Shown piece by piece: positions 1 to 9,330 of a stretch of DNA of 63,870 nucleotides. This stretch comes from Terriglobales bacterium (lineage in GTDB: Bacteria > Acidobacteriota > Terriglobia > Terriglobales > Acidobacteriaceae). A program made the translations under genes and the position numbers. Position 1 is the first letter of the stretch. Each line of letters starts with the position of its first letter. The stretch is from contig DASSIZ010000111.1 in the NCBI GenBank assembly GCA_035691485.1, positions 1 to 63,870 on the forward strand, read 5' to 3'. The notes beneath the pieces were generated by a model. It was not told the origin of the DNA. It did not search any database and saw nothing but the letters and a program-made list of their open reading frames with translations.

Positions 1-140
1 ACCACGAGTTTGGCCAGGATTCCCATCTGCTTCCATAGCGAGATCGGATCCCAGGTAATGCCGCCGCCTTCGGCCTGGAAAAACGCAAGGGCGACCGTCG
101 GCATATGTGCGTAGAAGAGAGTTGCCAGTGCTAAGAGCAT
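1..140 (-). CDS. exbB: MotA/TolQ/ExbB-family proton channel protein, N-terminal part only
   Basis: Incomplete gene that runs off the left edge; only the first 46 codons are visible. The start ATG (138-140) follows a strong AGGAGG ribosome-binding site at about 152-158. The peptide starts MLLALATLFYAH and continues through WDPISLWKQMG, which fits the N-terminus of ExbB/TolQ-like proteins. These form the inner-membrane proton channel that energises TonB. It lies immediately downstream of a tonB gene on the same strand, the usual tonB-exbB order, and this context is the main support. The catalytic membrane segments are outside the window, so TolQ or MotA-type alternatives remain possible. Confidence 0.55.
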   Translation of the reverse strand, partial: MLLALATLFYAHMPTVALAFFQAEGGGITWDPISLWKQMGILAKLV

Positions 141-361
141 GAGTTGCTTGTTCCTCCTCAGAAATTCTGATCAGGCGTGATTACCGGTGAACTGGCGCGG
201 GCCAAAACTTTTGCGTACTGCGATCCCGCTGCGCCGTCGCCTGCCGGCGCACGGGATGGCCCCAATTGCCCGCGATCGGGGCCTGGTTGACTTCGCGGTC
301 GTCGTGACCGCGCTTCAACCAGCCCCAGAAATCGAATGCCTCTGCGGATCGAGAAAAACGG

Positions 362-1102
362 TTAACCGGCCAGCGTGAAGTTCACGGTCACTACCGTCTC
401 AACTTCCACCGGCTCGCCGTTCAGGAAGTAAGGCTTGTAGCGCCACTGCTTCACCGCATCGATGGCGGACTGGGTCAGCATCGGGTGGCCGCTCACCACA
501 TGCAGTCCCTGGATGGTGCCATCCTTGGAGATGACAGCTTGCAGCACCACCGCACCCTGGATCCTGGCTTGACGCGCCAACGGCGGATAGTTCGGCTTCA
601 CCTGGTGGATCAGCAGTCCTTGCGCGACGCCTTGCGAAACTCTGATCTTCTGGGGAGCCGCTACCTTGGGAACCGCCACCGGGGTGGAACTGATGATGCC
701 GCCGATTACGCCTCCCATCTGCCCGCCCGGAACACCGCCCGGAACACCACCCACCACTCCGGCGATGCCGGAAGTCGGCGGCGGCGCTTCCTCTTCCTTG
801 ATCATCTGGACCTTCTCAGGGATCTTGGTCGGAGTCCGCAACTGCCCGTTGTTAAGCTCGCTCACCACCTGTTTAACAACCTTCACCGGCGTGGCCGCGG
901 GCGGCGGCGGCGGCGGTGGAGGGGGTGGCGGCGCTACCAGGAACGTCATCAACTGCTGCTTTGGCAGCGCTTCTGTATAGATCAGAGGAATCAAGATCAG
1001 GATGCCCAGCAGAATTGCCTGCAGGAAGAACGACAGGAACGTCGTTGCTCCGCGCTTGCTTTTTAGCCGTCGGCCTGATTCGATTAGGCTGTCCTCAAAC
1101 AT
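362..1102 (-). CDS. tonB: TonB family energy transducer
   Basis: A 246-residue TonB-type protein that would carry proton-motive energy from ExbB/ExbD to outer-membrane receptors. It has a short cytoplasmic N-terminus, one membrane anchor at about residues 22-42, a run of eleven prolines near residues 58-68, a periplasmic linker rich in Gly, Pro and Val, and a C-terminal TonB domain from about residue 160 (YPPLARQARIQGAVVLQ, then VVSGHPML and WRYKPYFLNG). The gene sits between secF and a partial exbB on the same strand. Plausible partners include the receptor at 31-33 kb, but acidobacterial genomes carry many such receptors, so pairing is inference. Confidence 0.9.
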   Translation of the reverse strand: MFEDSLIESGRRLKSKRGATTFLSFFLQAILLGILILIPLIYTEALPKQQLMTFLVAPPPPPPPPPPPAATPVKVVKQVVSELNNGQLRTPTKIPEKVQMIKEEEAPPPTSGIAGVVGGVPGGVPGGQMGGVIGGIISSTPVAVPKVAAPQKIRVSQGVAQGLLIHQVKPNYPPLARQARIQGAVVLQAVISKDGTIQGLHVVSGHPMLTQSAIDAVKQWRYKPYFLNGEPVEVETVVTVNFTLAG

Positions 1103-1227
1103 GGCCTGTTCTCCGGGTGCGGTTCTACCCGCACTTTATTTAGACACCGGGACCGCGATTTTTGCTCCCTCCGGCGTTAACTTTTTCGACTTGAGGCAAA
1201 CGCCTTAGAAAGCTGGGGCTGAAACAG

Positions 1228-1250
1228 GCCGGGCAACCTTTCCACCCGGC
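1228..1250 (-). terminator. possible weak terminator after secF
   Basis: A 6-bp GCCGGG/CCCGGC stem with an 11-base loop lies in the 257-base gap between secF and tonB. On the minus strand it is followed by CTGTTTC, not a clean T-run, so termination is uncertain. It would separate the sec genes from tonB. Confidence 0.3.
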
Positions 1251-1359
1251 TATGGCAGGGCCCTTTTGCTAATCCAGACCTGCCGGGGGCTGGCAGATCT
1301 GCTCAATCTGAGACCCAGACCAACATTCGCCAAAAGCGCACAAATACAGGGTCCCTCGC

Positions 1360-2577
1360 TTAGCTCTTGACCTTGACTTTTTCCCGTCTCTGCGTTGCCC
1401 CGCCCGCCGGAACCTGGGCTGCCACCCGGCGAGACTTGCCCAGGCGCCAATCCTGGTAAGCCACCAGCATCGGCGACGCGATAAAGATCGACGAATACGT
1501 TCCGATGATGATACCGATCACCAGCGCCAGGCTGAATCCATGCAGGACCTCGCCCCCGAACAGGTACAGCGAAAGCACCGTCAGAAAAGTCAAACCGGAA
1601 GTGAGGACGGTTCGACTCAGCGTCTGGTTAATGCTGCGGTCCACAATCTCCGCCAGCGATTCGCGGCGGAGCAGTTTAACATTCTCCCGGATACGGTCAA
1701 ATACAACAATCGTATCGTTCATCGAGTACCCCACCAAGGTGAGGATGGCCGCAATCACCGTCAGCGAAATCTCTTTGTTCAGCAGGGAAAACGCCCCCAC
1801 CGTGATCAGGGTGTCGTGGAAGCACGCCACCACCGCGGCCAGGCCGTAAATCAGCTCGAAGCGGAACCACAGGTACACCAGCATTCCCGCCAGGGAGTAC
1901 AAAACCGCCAGCTTGGCCTGCGTCTGCAGCTGCTTTCCAACCTGGGGACCGACGATCTCGACGTTGCGCACGCCGAATTCGGAGGTGTAAAAGCTCTCGT
2001 CCAGCGCTTGAATGGCCGGTGCCGGAATGCCCGCCGACTTGAGCTCATCCACCGACCCGATGGCCCCGCCGCGCGTCTTGTCGCGGTAATTGGCAATCTG
2101 GCGCGCCAGATCCGCGTAACGCTGCGCCGCGTCGCTTCCCAGATGCAACGGGTCCTTCGACAACAGGTAATCCTGCATCGCCTGAATCGAGGCGTTGTTG
2201 AGGTCCTGCTTGCCGGCGGGGGGATTGGGGGGCTCCAGCGCGTTGATGATCTGGTTCTTGCCCTGGTCCAGCGCCGCTTCGCTGGTCTCCTTGATGTCGA
2301 GCGCGATCAGCACTTCGTTGCCGGCGGGATCCCCGTAGCGCTGGATGCGGGCATTGTGCAGCCCGGCGCGGTCCAGCTCACTGCGGATCTGGTTGTTATC
2401 GGGCGGATGAGTGAACTTTACGTACACCAGCGTGCCGCCGCGGAAATCCACGCCCAACGGGACGCCGTGCCAGAAAACCATGCTGAGCACGCCGGCCACG
2501 CTGAACACGAGGGAAAATACCAGGAAGTACCACTTGTACTTCAGGAACGGAATGTTCGGATTCCGAAAAAACTCCAT
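1360..2577 (-). CDS. secF: protein translocase subunit SecF
   Basis: SecF partners SecD in the inner membrane and uses proton-motive force to help pull secreted proteins through SecYEG. The 405-residue product has one N-terminal membrane segment (about 16-36), the conserved GVDFRGGTLVYVKF stretch, and five membrane segments in the C-terminal half including VGYSMNDTIVVFDRIREN. It is longer than the usual 300-320 residues because of an insert at about residues 105-190 in the first periplasmic domain. It follows secD by 136 bases on the same strand in the tgt-yajC-secD-secF order. Confidence 0.96.
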   Translation of the reverse strand: MEFFRNPNIPFLKYKWYFLVFSLVFSVAGVLSMVFWHGVPLGVDFRGGTLVYVKFTHPPDNNQIRSELDRAGLHNARIQRYGDPAGNEVLIALDIKETSEAALDQGKNQIINALEPPNPPAGKQDLNNASIQAMQDYLLSKDPLHLGSDAAQRYADLARQIANYRDKTRGGAIGSVDELKSAGIPAPAIQALDESFYTSEFGVRNVEIVGPQVGKQLQTQAKLAVLYSLAGMLVYLWFRFELIYGLAAVVACFHDTLITVGAFSLLNKEISLTVIAAILTLVGYSMNDTIVVFDRIRENVKLLRRESLAEIVDRSINQTLSRTVLTSGLTFLTVLSLYLFGGEVLHGFSLALVIGIIIGTYSSIFIASPMLVAYQDWRLGKSRRVAAQVPAGGATQRREKVKVKS

Positions 2578-2713
2578 TGTTTACCTTGTCGATGGTCGTT
2601 CGTCGTTAGTTGTTAGCAATACCGGACCACGGACGACCGAAAAACCGCTGCTTGTTAATATGTTCGAGCCGCCCGCAGTTGGCCGCCAGCGACGAACGGC
2701 CACCCACGAACGA

Positions 2714-4342
2714 CTAAATGCTCAGCGCTTCCCCGCGCTTCAGGTTGTTGAGGTGCGCGTCGAAGATCACGCGCGACACGAACACCGCCGTGAACAGGTT
2801 CGCCAGCAAGCCGAAGGTCAGCGTTACCGCGAATCCCTTCACTGGACCGGTGCCGAAGATAAACAGGATGAAAGCCGAGACGATGGTGGTGACGTGCGTG
2901 TCGACGATGGTGATCCACGCCCGGCCAAATCCTTGTTCCACCGCCGACGGCGCCGTCTTGCCATTGCGCAACTCCTCGCGGATGCGCTCGAAGATCAGCA
3001 CGTTGGAATCGACGCCCATGCCGACCGTAAGAATCACCCCGGCAATGCCGGGCAAGGTCAGCGTCGCCCCGCTGTATCCCAGGAATCCGAGCAGGATTAC
3101 CAGGTTGAACGCCAGCGCGATATCGGCGTTAATTCCGGCCCCGCGGTAGTAAACCAGCATGAAGATCATGACCGCGAGCATGCCGATCACCGCCGCCATC
3201 ACCCCGTGCCGGATCGAATCGGCGCCCAGCGATGGCCCCACCGTGCGCTCTTCCAGGTAGCGGATACCGGCCGGCAGCGCCCCCGAGCGCAGCACCATGG
3301 CCAGGTCCTTGGCTTCCTGCTCGGTGAAATTGCCGCTTATGCGTCCCTGGTCGTGAATGGTTTCCTGGATGTTGGCCACGGACTGCACTTTATTATCCAG
3401 AACCACCGCCAGGGCGTCGTTGACGTGCGCGGAGGTGAAGGTCGCGAACCGCCGCCCGCCGTCGCCGGTGAGGCTGAACTCGATGTCAGGCCGGTTGTTT
3501 TCGTCGCGGCCCATGCGCGCGTCGCGCAGGTCGCGTCCCGTGACCGCCGAGGACCGGGTGATCAGGAAATACTCGGTTTTGATCTGATCGGGCGAAGCTC
3601 CGCGGCGCGTCATGAGGTTACCCGCCGGCAGCAGCACCGAATCCGGGGGCAGCACCCCGTTCTTGGCTTGCAACGCCTCCTGCTCGCTCGGATAGGGGCC
3701 GCCCAGCGACTGCCGAATCTCCAGCATCGCCGTGGACTGCATGATCTGCTTCACCCGGGCGGGATCGTCCACGCCGGGCAGCTGCACCAGGATCTGGTAC
3801 TGCCCCAGCCCGTGCTCCTCGATGACCGGTTCGCTGACCCCGAGCGAGTCAATGCGGTTGCGGATGGTCTCGATCGCCTGCGAAACCGACCGCGTCTTCA
3901 GCTCGGTGAGGGACTGCGGCTTCATCGCCAGCGTCCAGGAATTCTCCGGCCCCGAATTCAGCACGTACTCCGGCAACTGGTTATTGACGATGTCGCGCAA
4001 ATCTGCCGCCGACTCCGGGGGCACGCCCTTGATGGCGACGCGGTCGGGGTTGTTCTGCGGGTCGGGCTTGCTGATCTCGTTGTAGGCGATGCCCTTGGTC
4101 TTCAGGCTTTCCTTCAGCCGTTCCATGGCGCGATCGCTGTCCGCGTTCACCGCGTCATTCACCATCACTTGCAGGATCAGGTGGGTGCCGCCTTTGAGGT
4201 CTAAGCCGAGGTGGATCCGGTCCAGCAGGGCCGCGCGCAACGCGCTGCCGTTCACCCCGCCGGGCACTCCGAAGATGCCGAACAGGAACACCAGGAGCAC
4301 GGCCACAATAAACAGGGTCTTCCAGAGTAAGGTCTTAGTCAT
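2714..4342 (-). CDS. secD: protein translocase subunit SecD
   Basis: SecD is the larger half of the SecDF secretion motor. The 542-residue protein has an N-terminal membrane segment (about 9-27), the conserved LGLDLKGGTHLILQV motif, a large periplasmic region, and a C-terminal membrane domain with GFLGYSGATLTLPGIAG and GMGVDSNVLIFERIREE, the SecD counterpart of the SecF D/N motif. Length is near the family norm. It is followed by secF and preceded by yajC on the same strand, so co-transcription is likely. Confidence 0.97.
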   Translation of the reverse strand: MTKTLLWKTLFIVAVLLVFLFGIFGVPGGVNGSALRAALLDRIHLGLDLKGGTHLILQVMVNDAVNADSDRAMERLKESLKTKGIAYNEISKPDPQNNPDRVAIKGVPPESAADLRDIVNNQLPEYVLNSGPENSWTLAMKPQSLTELKTRSVSQAIETIRNRIDSLGVSEPVIEEHGLGQYQILVQLPGVDDPARVKQIMQSTAMLEIRQSLGGPYPSEQEALQAKNGVLPPDSVLLPAGNLMTRRGASPDQIKTEYFLITRSSAVTGRDLRDARMGRDENNRPDIEFSLTGDGGRRFATFTSAHVNDALAVVLDNKVQSVANIQETIHDQGRISGNFTEQEAKDLAMVLRSGALPAGIRYLEERTVGPSLGADSIRHGVMAAVIGMLAVMIFMLVYYRGAGINADIALAFNLVILLGFLGYSGATLTLPGIAGVILTVGMGVDSNVLIFERIREELRNGKTAPSAVEQGFGRAWITIVDTHVTTIVSAFILFIFGTGPVKGFAVTLTFGLLANLFTAVFVSRVIFDAHLNNLKRGEALSI

Positions 4343-4431
4343 TCCGAAAAGTCCAATTCAGTAATCGGGTAAAGGAGAAAGTACAGCGGGTCACTTTACA
4401 CTTTAGCCGATTGCCCGATTTCACTTGGGCG

Positions 4432-4761
4432 TTAGCCACTTGTTTTCACTTCTTCGCCGGAGCTGACGTTCACAATTGAGCTCCGGCTCACTTCCAGCCG
4501 CAAATTGTCGGGAGGCACGCGCAGGTGGACGAAATCATCCCGCAACGCGATCACGGTCCCCCGCAGCCCGCCGCTGGTGACGACACGATCGCCGGTCTTC
4601 AGCTCGCTCAGCATAGCCTGCCACTTCTTCTGGCGCCTTTGTTGCGGAAGAATCAGCAGGAAATAGAAGATAACGAAGATGAAAACCAGCGGCAGCCATA
4701 CCAACGCGCCTCCGCCGGACGAGCCCGAGGCTTGCATGAGGGCTAAAGCGTACGATGTCAA
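4432..4761 (-). CDS. yajC: preprotein translocase accessory subunit YajC
   Basis: A 109-residue YajC, a small membrane protein that associates with SecDF. One hydrophobic helix at about residues 18-40 is followed by LPQQRRQKKWQAMLSELKTGDRVVTSGG, a signature of the family, and a small beta-rich cytoplasmic tail. It lies 89 bases upstream of secD and 142 bases downstream of tgt, all on one strand, the classic gene order. Confidence 0.95.
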   Translation of the reverse strand: MTSYALALMQASGSSGGGALVWLPLVFIFVIFYFLLILPQQRRQKKWQAMLSELKTGDRVVTSGGLRGTVIALRDDFVHLRVPPDNLRLEVSRSSIVNVSSGEEVKTSG

Positions 4762-4903
4762 AGCTTGCCAATCTCCTCCCGCGCGTCCTTTGCCGCCGGA
4801 TGCGACGGGTACCGGTTTTCAGGGCTCCGCCAAACAGGTTTCGACCTGCGGGAACTGACTACCACCGGGGAGGATAACGGTCCCGGGAGCCCCAGTCGCT
4901 TTC

Positions 4904-6082
4904 TTACGATGGGGCGATGGTCGGATCTTCCCTTTGGGCTCGAGCAGGGGAGTTCAAATTCTTCGACCGGAGACCAGAAAGAAAATTTCTGAATTCCCCA
5001 AGTTCAATAGAATGCCGCACCCGTTTCATGGTGTCAAGATAGTAGGCCAGATTGTGAATGGAGTTAAGCACTTGCCCCAGAACCTCGTGGGTGGAGAACA
5101 GGTGCCGCAGGTAGGCCCTGGAATAACGCGCGCACACCCGGCAGCCGCAGCCGGCGTCCAGCGGCCGCTCATCCGCCGCGTAGCAGGCGCCCTTGATGTT
5201 GATTTTTCCCTCCGAGGTGAACAGCAGACCGTGCCGCGCCGCCCGCGTCGGGTGCACGCAGTCCATCATGTCCACGCCCAGCCCGGCGTATTCCACGATC
5301 TCCTCCGGCGTTCCCACCCCCATCAGGTAACGGGGCTTGTCGGCCGGCAAATGCTCCAGCGTCGCCTCCACCATCTCCCGCGTCAGCGCCCGCGGTTCTC
5401 CCACGCTCAACCCGCCAATCGCATATCCGGGAAGATCCATATCCACCAGTCGCAGCGCGCACTCACGCCGCAGGTCGAGGTGCATCCCGCCCTGAACAAT
5501 GCCGAACAGCGCACTTGCGGTCGACGCTCGACCGTCGACCGCCGGCTCTTCTTTCTCCCGATGCCGCTTGCACCGCTCGGCCCACCGCAGTGTCAATTCC
5601 ATGGAAGCCTGCGCCCGCTCTCGCTCCGCCGGGTATTCGGTGCACTCGTCGAACGCCATGATGATGTCCGCCCCGAGCGCCAGCTGCGACGCCGTCGCCG
5701 ACTCGGGGGTGAAGAAGTGCAACGACCCGTCCAGGTGGGAGCGGAACTGGACGCCCTCCTCCGACACCTTGCGCATCTCGCTCAGGCTCCACACCTGGAA
5801 CCCGCCCGAATCGGTCAGGATCGCCCGCTCCCAGCTCATGAACCGGTGCAGGCCGCCCAGCGCGCGAATCTGCTCCGCGCCCGGCCGCAGATAGAGATGA
5901 TAGTTGTTGGCGAGAATGATCTGCGCGCCTAGCTCTTCCAGCGCTTCCTGCGGCACCGCCTTTACCGTTGCCTGCGTGCCCACCGGCATGAATACCGGGG
6001 TCTCCACCGGACCATGCGCAGTAGAGAGGCGAGCGCGCCGGGCGGAGCCGGATTGCCCGAGCAGGTTGAAATTCAATGGCAT
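4904..6082 (-). CDS. tgt: queuine tRNA-ribosyltransferase (tRNA-guanine transglycosylase)
   Basis: Tgt exchanges the wobble guanine of GUN-anticodon tRNAs for the queuosine precursor preQ1. The 392-residue protein starts MPLNFNLLGQSG and has LTDSGGFQVWSLS (active-site region), GGLSVGEP, the nucleophile region DMMDCVHPTR, and the zinc ligands CGCRVCARYSRAYLRHLF with a later His. Length matches the family (370-400). The last 25 residues are a nonconserved tail (SPARAQREDPTIAPS). It heads the tgt-yajC-secDF group. Confidence 0.97.
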   Translation of the reverse strand: MPLNFNLLGQSGSARRARLSTAHGPVETPVFMPVGTQATVKAVPQEALEELGAQIILANNYHLYLRPGAEQIRALGGLHRFMSWERAILTDSGGFQVWSLSEMRKVSEEGVQFRSHLDGSLHFFTPESATASQLALGADIIMAFDECTEYPAERERAQASMELTLRWAERCKRHREKEEPAVDGRASTASALFGIVQGGMHLDLRRECALRLVDMDLPGYAIGGLSVGEPRALTREMVEATLEHLPADKPRYLMGVGTPEEIVEYAGLGVDMMDCVHPTRAARHGLLFTSEGKINIKGACYAADERPLDAGCGCRVCARYSRAYLRHLFSTHEVLGQVLNSIHNLAYYLDTMKRVRHSIELGEFRNFLSGLRSKNLNSPARAQREDPTIAPS

Positions 6083-6195
6083 CCGGGTTTGATTCTAGAA
6101 GGATCAGCCACTGATGAACACTCATCAGCACCGATTCTTTGGTGGGTTATCAGGGTTGAGCAGCGTTTATCAGTGGCAGTAAGAAATACAGATGT

Positions 6196-6591
6196 CTAGG
6201 CGCCCTTTCCTTTCATCCTGGCCATGAATTTCCCCACGCTGACGAACGCGCGGTTCACCGTGCCGCTACCAATCTCGTTGTTCTCGTCCCAGGCGCGCAC
6301 CCGCATGGTGTAGAAGCGCCCATCGAAGGACTCCATCACGGCCTCAGCTCGCACCTTGCTGCCGATCCCGGTCGCCGCCTTGTGCGACACGTTGACGTGC
6401 GTTCCGACGGTGATCTCGTCGCCTTCCTGGTAGGGCTGCAGCGCCCAAAAGCATGCTTCTTCCATCAACTGGATCATCTGCGGCGTTGAGTAGAGCGGCG
6501 GAAACGCGGCATGAATCGCGGCCAGCGTGTGCTTCAACTCCACTGTCGTCTCCACCTCGGCGCGGGCGCCATCAGGAACAGGTTTGCTCAT
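6196..6591 (-). CDS. thioesterase family protein (FlK-like hot-dog fold)
   Basis: A 131-residue protein that looks like the fluoroacetyl-CoA thioesterase-like branch of the hot-dog superfamily. It has STPQMIQLMEEACFWALQPY, then VGTHVNVSHKAATGIGSKV, then AWDENNEIGSGTVNRAFV, which match the Thr/Glu/His pattern of that family. It probably hydrolyses an acyl-CoA or acts as a housekeeping thioesterase; the substrate cannot be read from sequence. It stands alone about 113 bases upstream of tgt on the same strand. Confidence 0.8.
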   Translation of the reverse strand: MSKPVPDGARAEVETTVELKHTLAAIHAAFPPLYSTPQMIQLMEEACFWALQPYQEGDEITVGTHVNVSHKAATGIGSKVRAEAVMESFDGRFYTMRVRAWDENNEIGSGTVNRAFVSVGKFMARMKGKGA

Positions 6592-6756
6592 CGGATCCTC
6601 TTGGTGTTCGACAGCAGAAGGATTCTTCCGGAGGCCGGAAGGACGCAGAGAAATGAAGAATACTGGAATTCACGTTTGCGCCTCTCGCCTTCTTCAATCT
6701 GCATTCTGCATTCTTCATTCCGCTCAGGTTCACCACCGATGTTATTTTGGTAAGGC

Positions 6757-7851
6757 TTGGAACCGCTCACCCACTTCCTCACCGGCGCTTGCATCTCGCG
6801 GGCCGCCGGGCTCAACCGCAAAACTCTGCTTGCCACCACTACCTGTGTGCTGGCCGCCGAAGCCGCCGACCTCGATGTTCTCTGGTACTTCAAAAGTCCC
6901 ATCGAGGGCTTCGCGCATCACCGCGGCATCACCCACACTCTGGTTGGCGTGCCCTTCGTTGCCGCCGTCGTGATCGGTTTCGTGTACCTGGTATGGCTTG
7001 TCAAGCGACGGCTCAAGCCCAAACCGGCTGGCGCGGCAAGCGGCCCGCCTCTGCCGAAAACACCGCGCTGGGGATGGCTCTACCTGTTCGCGTTAATCGC
7101 CGGCTTCAGCCACATCCTGCTCGACTACACGAACAACTACGGCGTGCGTCCTTTCGAGCCCTTTTCCTACCGATGGTATTCGTGGGACATCGTTTTCATC
7201 TTTGAGCCGCTGCTCTACCTCTTTTTCTTCGCAGGCCTGGCGCTGCCGGCGCTGTTCGCGCTCATCAACGAAGAAATCGGCGCGCGACGCAAGCCACGCG
7301 GCCGCGCGGGCGCTATCGTGGCCCTGGTGCTGATGGTCGCGCTCTGGGGTGTGCGCGATTACCAGCATCGCCGCGCCGTGGCCGCCCTCAATGCGCGTCT
7401 CTATCACGGGGCCGATCCCATTCGCGTTTCCGCCTTCCCCTACTACCTGAATCCTTTCAAGTGGTATGGCGTGACCGAGACCCAGAATTTTTTCGAGCGC
7501 GTCACCGTGGACTCACTGACTCCTGAGGTGGATCCCGCCGCGCGCAGCGAAACCCGCTACAAGCCCGAGGAGACGCCGGTCACCCAGGCCGCTAAGAACA
7601 CCCGCCTGGGACGCGTCTACCTCGATTGGGCGCAATATCCCATGCTGGAGGTCGAGCGCGTTGACGGCCGGACCTTCGGCTTCGACCTGGCCGGAAACGA
7701 AGCCTACGTGGTGCGCTTTTACGACCTGCGCTTCGAATATCCCGATCGCCCACGCCGCGGCGGACGTACCCTCGGCGCCAGTGTCCTGCTCGATCGCAAC
7801 CTGCACGATGTGACGGCGTGGTTCGGTTCGCGGTCCCCGCACCCCGATTGA
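6757..7851 (+). CDS. membrane-bound metal-dependent hydrolase, YdjM-like
   Basis: A 364-residue integral membrane protein. The N-terminus MEPLTHFLTGACISRAAGL and the later HHRGITHTLVGVP carry the His motifs of the YdjM/YfhO-type metal-dependent hydrolase family (DUF457). At least four hydrophobic segments follow between about residues 55 and 190, then a soluble C-terminal domain of about 170 residues. The family is predicted to be a metal-dependent hydrolase, but the reaction is unknown. The next gene on this strand, also a membrane protein, follows after 86 bases and may be co-transcribed. Confidence 0.8.
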   Translation: MEPLTHFLTGACISRAAGLNRKTLLATTTCVLAAEAADLDVLWYFKSPIEGFAHHRGITHTLVGVPFVAAVVIGFVYLVWLVKRRLKPKPAGAASGPPLPKTPRWGWLYLFALIAGFSHILLDYTNNYGVRPFEPFSYRWYSWDIVFIFEPLLYLFFFAGLALPALFALINEEIGARRKPRGRAGAIVALVLMVALWGVRDYQHRRAVAALNARLYHGADPIRVSAFPYYLNPFKWYGVTETQNFFERVTVDSLTPEVDPAARSETRYKPEETPVTQAAKNTRLGRVYLDWAQYPMLEVERVDGRTFGFDLAGNEAYVVRFYDLRFEYPDRPRRGGRTLGASVLLDRNLHDVTAWFGSRSPHPD

Positions 7852-7937
7852 GGAATCCGCCGGGCAGATTCCGCATCGACTTGACGTTCCCTGCTTCCCG
7901 GCAGGAAAATCATCCCCGGTTCTTTGCGGAGGCATTC

Positions 7938-8447
7938 ATGCTCGCGTATCTGTTTATCGTGCTCGCGGTGGCAATGCGGTTCCTTTCCATTCCGTTGAGC
8001 TTTGCGCCCGTGACCCCCGCGCTGCTGTTCTTTGGCGCGCGCGGCCCGCGCAAGCATGCATGGATCCCGGTGCTGCTGCTCGCCGGAGCCGATGTCGCGC
8101 TGACCAGGTTTGTCTACGGCTATCCCTATACGCTCGACCACGTGGTCACGATTGCCTGGTACGCGGCGGTGCTCAGCATCGGTACCCTGCTGCGCCAGAA
8201 TACTCGCCCGCTGCGTATCGCGGGAGCGGCGCTGGCCGCCTCCATTGGATTCTTCCTGGTCAGCAACTTTGCCGTGTGGCTGGCGTGGACCATGTACCCG
8301 CACTCCTTGAACGGTCTGTATCTGTGCTATGCCGCGGCGTTGCCGTTCTTCCGCAACCAGTTCTTATCGGACGCCTTGTTTACCGCCGTGATGTTCGGCG
8401 TGCCGGCGCTGGTTCAACTGCTTCGCCCCGCTCCGGCAAGGGCGTAA
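7938..8447 (+). CDS. conserved hypothetical integral membrane protein (DUF6580-like)
   Basis: A 169-residue protein, almost all hydrophobic, with five or six membrane segments (starts MLAYLFIVLAVAMRFL). A longer frame opens at 7818, but the ATG at 7938 has a GGAGG six bases before it and begins with a membrane helix, so I chose it. The pattern LSFAPVTPALLFFG and the SNFAVW motif fit the DUF6580 family, whose function is unknown. A dispersed palindromic repeat starts four bases after the stop. Confidence 0.75.
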   Translation: MLAYLFIVLAVAMRFLSIPLSFAPVTPALLFFGARGPRKHAWIPVLLLAGADVALTRFVYGYPYTLDHVVTIAWYAAVLSIGTLLRQNTRPLRIAGAALAASIGFFLVSNFAVWLAWTMYPHSLNGLYLCYAAALPFFRNQFLSDALFTAVMFGVPALVQLLRPAPARA

Positions 8448-8450
8448 GAC

Positions 8451-8484
8451 CAGCAGCCACTAGGGAATAAATTCCGTCGCTACG
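8451..8484 (-). repeat. dispersed intergenic repeat, copy 3 (partial)
   Basis: Read on the minus strand it contains GTAGCGACGGAATTTATTCC followed by a CTAGTGGCTGCTGG end. It matches the first half of two fuller copies at 21013-21076 and 22025-22087. It fills the short space between two convergent genes. Confidence 0.6.
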
Positions 8485-8492
8485 CAGACGGC

Positions 8493-9110
8493 TCAAATCG
8501 CCCGTCTCTTCTTCATCCGCAACCAGAACGCGACCCCGAAGATTACCGCCAGCCCCAGCCCCACCAGCAGCCACGCGAGATGCGATCGAATCAGGTAAAC
8601 GGCCAGAGTTGCCGCGCGCGGGCCGAACTTGAGAACCAGCAGGGAAAGGATCAGGAATCTGGCCACGCGTCCGGCGAAGATGGCCAGCATGAAGTGGCTG
8701 AAGTGCATTTCGAAGACGGCCGCTGAAAGCGCGAACAGCTTGAACGGGAACGGGGGCGGCATCATCGCCGGCAGCATGAGCGTGAGAAACTCGTGGCGTT
8801 CGAAGCGTTCCCGCATGCGCGCGAACTTGGCCGCGCCCATGCGCTTCTCCAGCACCAGTTCGCCCATTTCATAGCCGATGCCGTAGATGATCAGGCTGCC
8901 GAAGGCCGAGCCCGCCGCAGCCATGATTGTGTAAAGCCAGAACAGGTGGGGCTCCTGGTACACGTAGCTGGCCACCACCGGATCCAGCGGCAGCCCGAAC
9001 AGCGCCGAATCGATTCCGGCAATGGCAAACACGCCCCAGGCACCAAGCGGCTTAAGCAGCGCCCACAAAAAGGCCGACCAGCGGGCGAGTAGATTTCCTA
9101 TCGTTCGCAA
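8493..9110 (-). CDS. VTT-domain (SNARE-associated/DedA-like) membrane protein
   Basis: A 205-residue membrane protein of the VTT/DedA superfamily, close to the YqaA type. Five or so hydrophobic segments, with GLPLDPVVASYVY near residue 40, GSLIIYGIGYEMGE (a G-x3-Y-x2-G type motif) near 70 and LPAMMPPPFPFKLFAL near 113, the conserved proline-rich re-entrant region. DedA relatives help flip or maintain membrane lipids; the exact role here is unknown. It ends in a basic tail, KKRRAI. It faces the plus-strand membrane gene upstream. Confidence 0.85.
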   Translation of the reverse strand: MRTIGNLLARWSAFLWALLKPLGAWGVFAIAGIDSALFGLPLDPVVASYVYQEPHLFWLYTIMAAAGSAFGSLIIYGIGYEMGELVLEKRMGAAKFARMRERFERHEFLTLMLPAMMPPPFPFKLFALSAAVFEMHFSHFMLAIFAGRVARFLILSLLVLKFGPRAATLAVYLIRSHLAWLLVGLGLAVIFGVAFWLRMKKRRAI

Positions 9111-9250
9111 GCAGGGAATTTTACCAGCCGCGCTAGAACGGATTTAGCCACAGAGGGCACCGAGGAACTCCCATCTTCAACACCATCGACGTTTCGGGCG
9201 CGAACGAACGAACGCGGAGTTCCGGAATGGCGTCGATCGAAGAGGTTTTT

Positions 9251-9290
9251 CAATTACCCGATTCCGCAGTTCGGCAATTCCGCAATCAGC
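9251..9290. repeat. dispersed intergenic motif CCGCAGTTCGGCAATT, copy 1
   Basis: Contains CAATTACCCGATTCCGCAGT immediately followed by TCGGCAATTCCGC. The 16-base core (9264-9279) is identical to one at 55324-55339, and CAATTACCCGAT recurs there too. Related stretches occur near 11175-11217 and 25930-25950. All are intergenic. Confidence 0.5.
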
Positions 9291-9330
9291 TCCATTGTCT
9301 GCGCACGTGTCTGCGCACGCAAAAGCAGCT

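Noticed and set aside
2411-4204. 597-codon plus-strand frame opposite secD
   Set aside because: Shadow of secD and secF; composition dominated by Arg, His and Gln.
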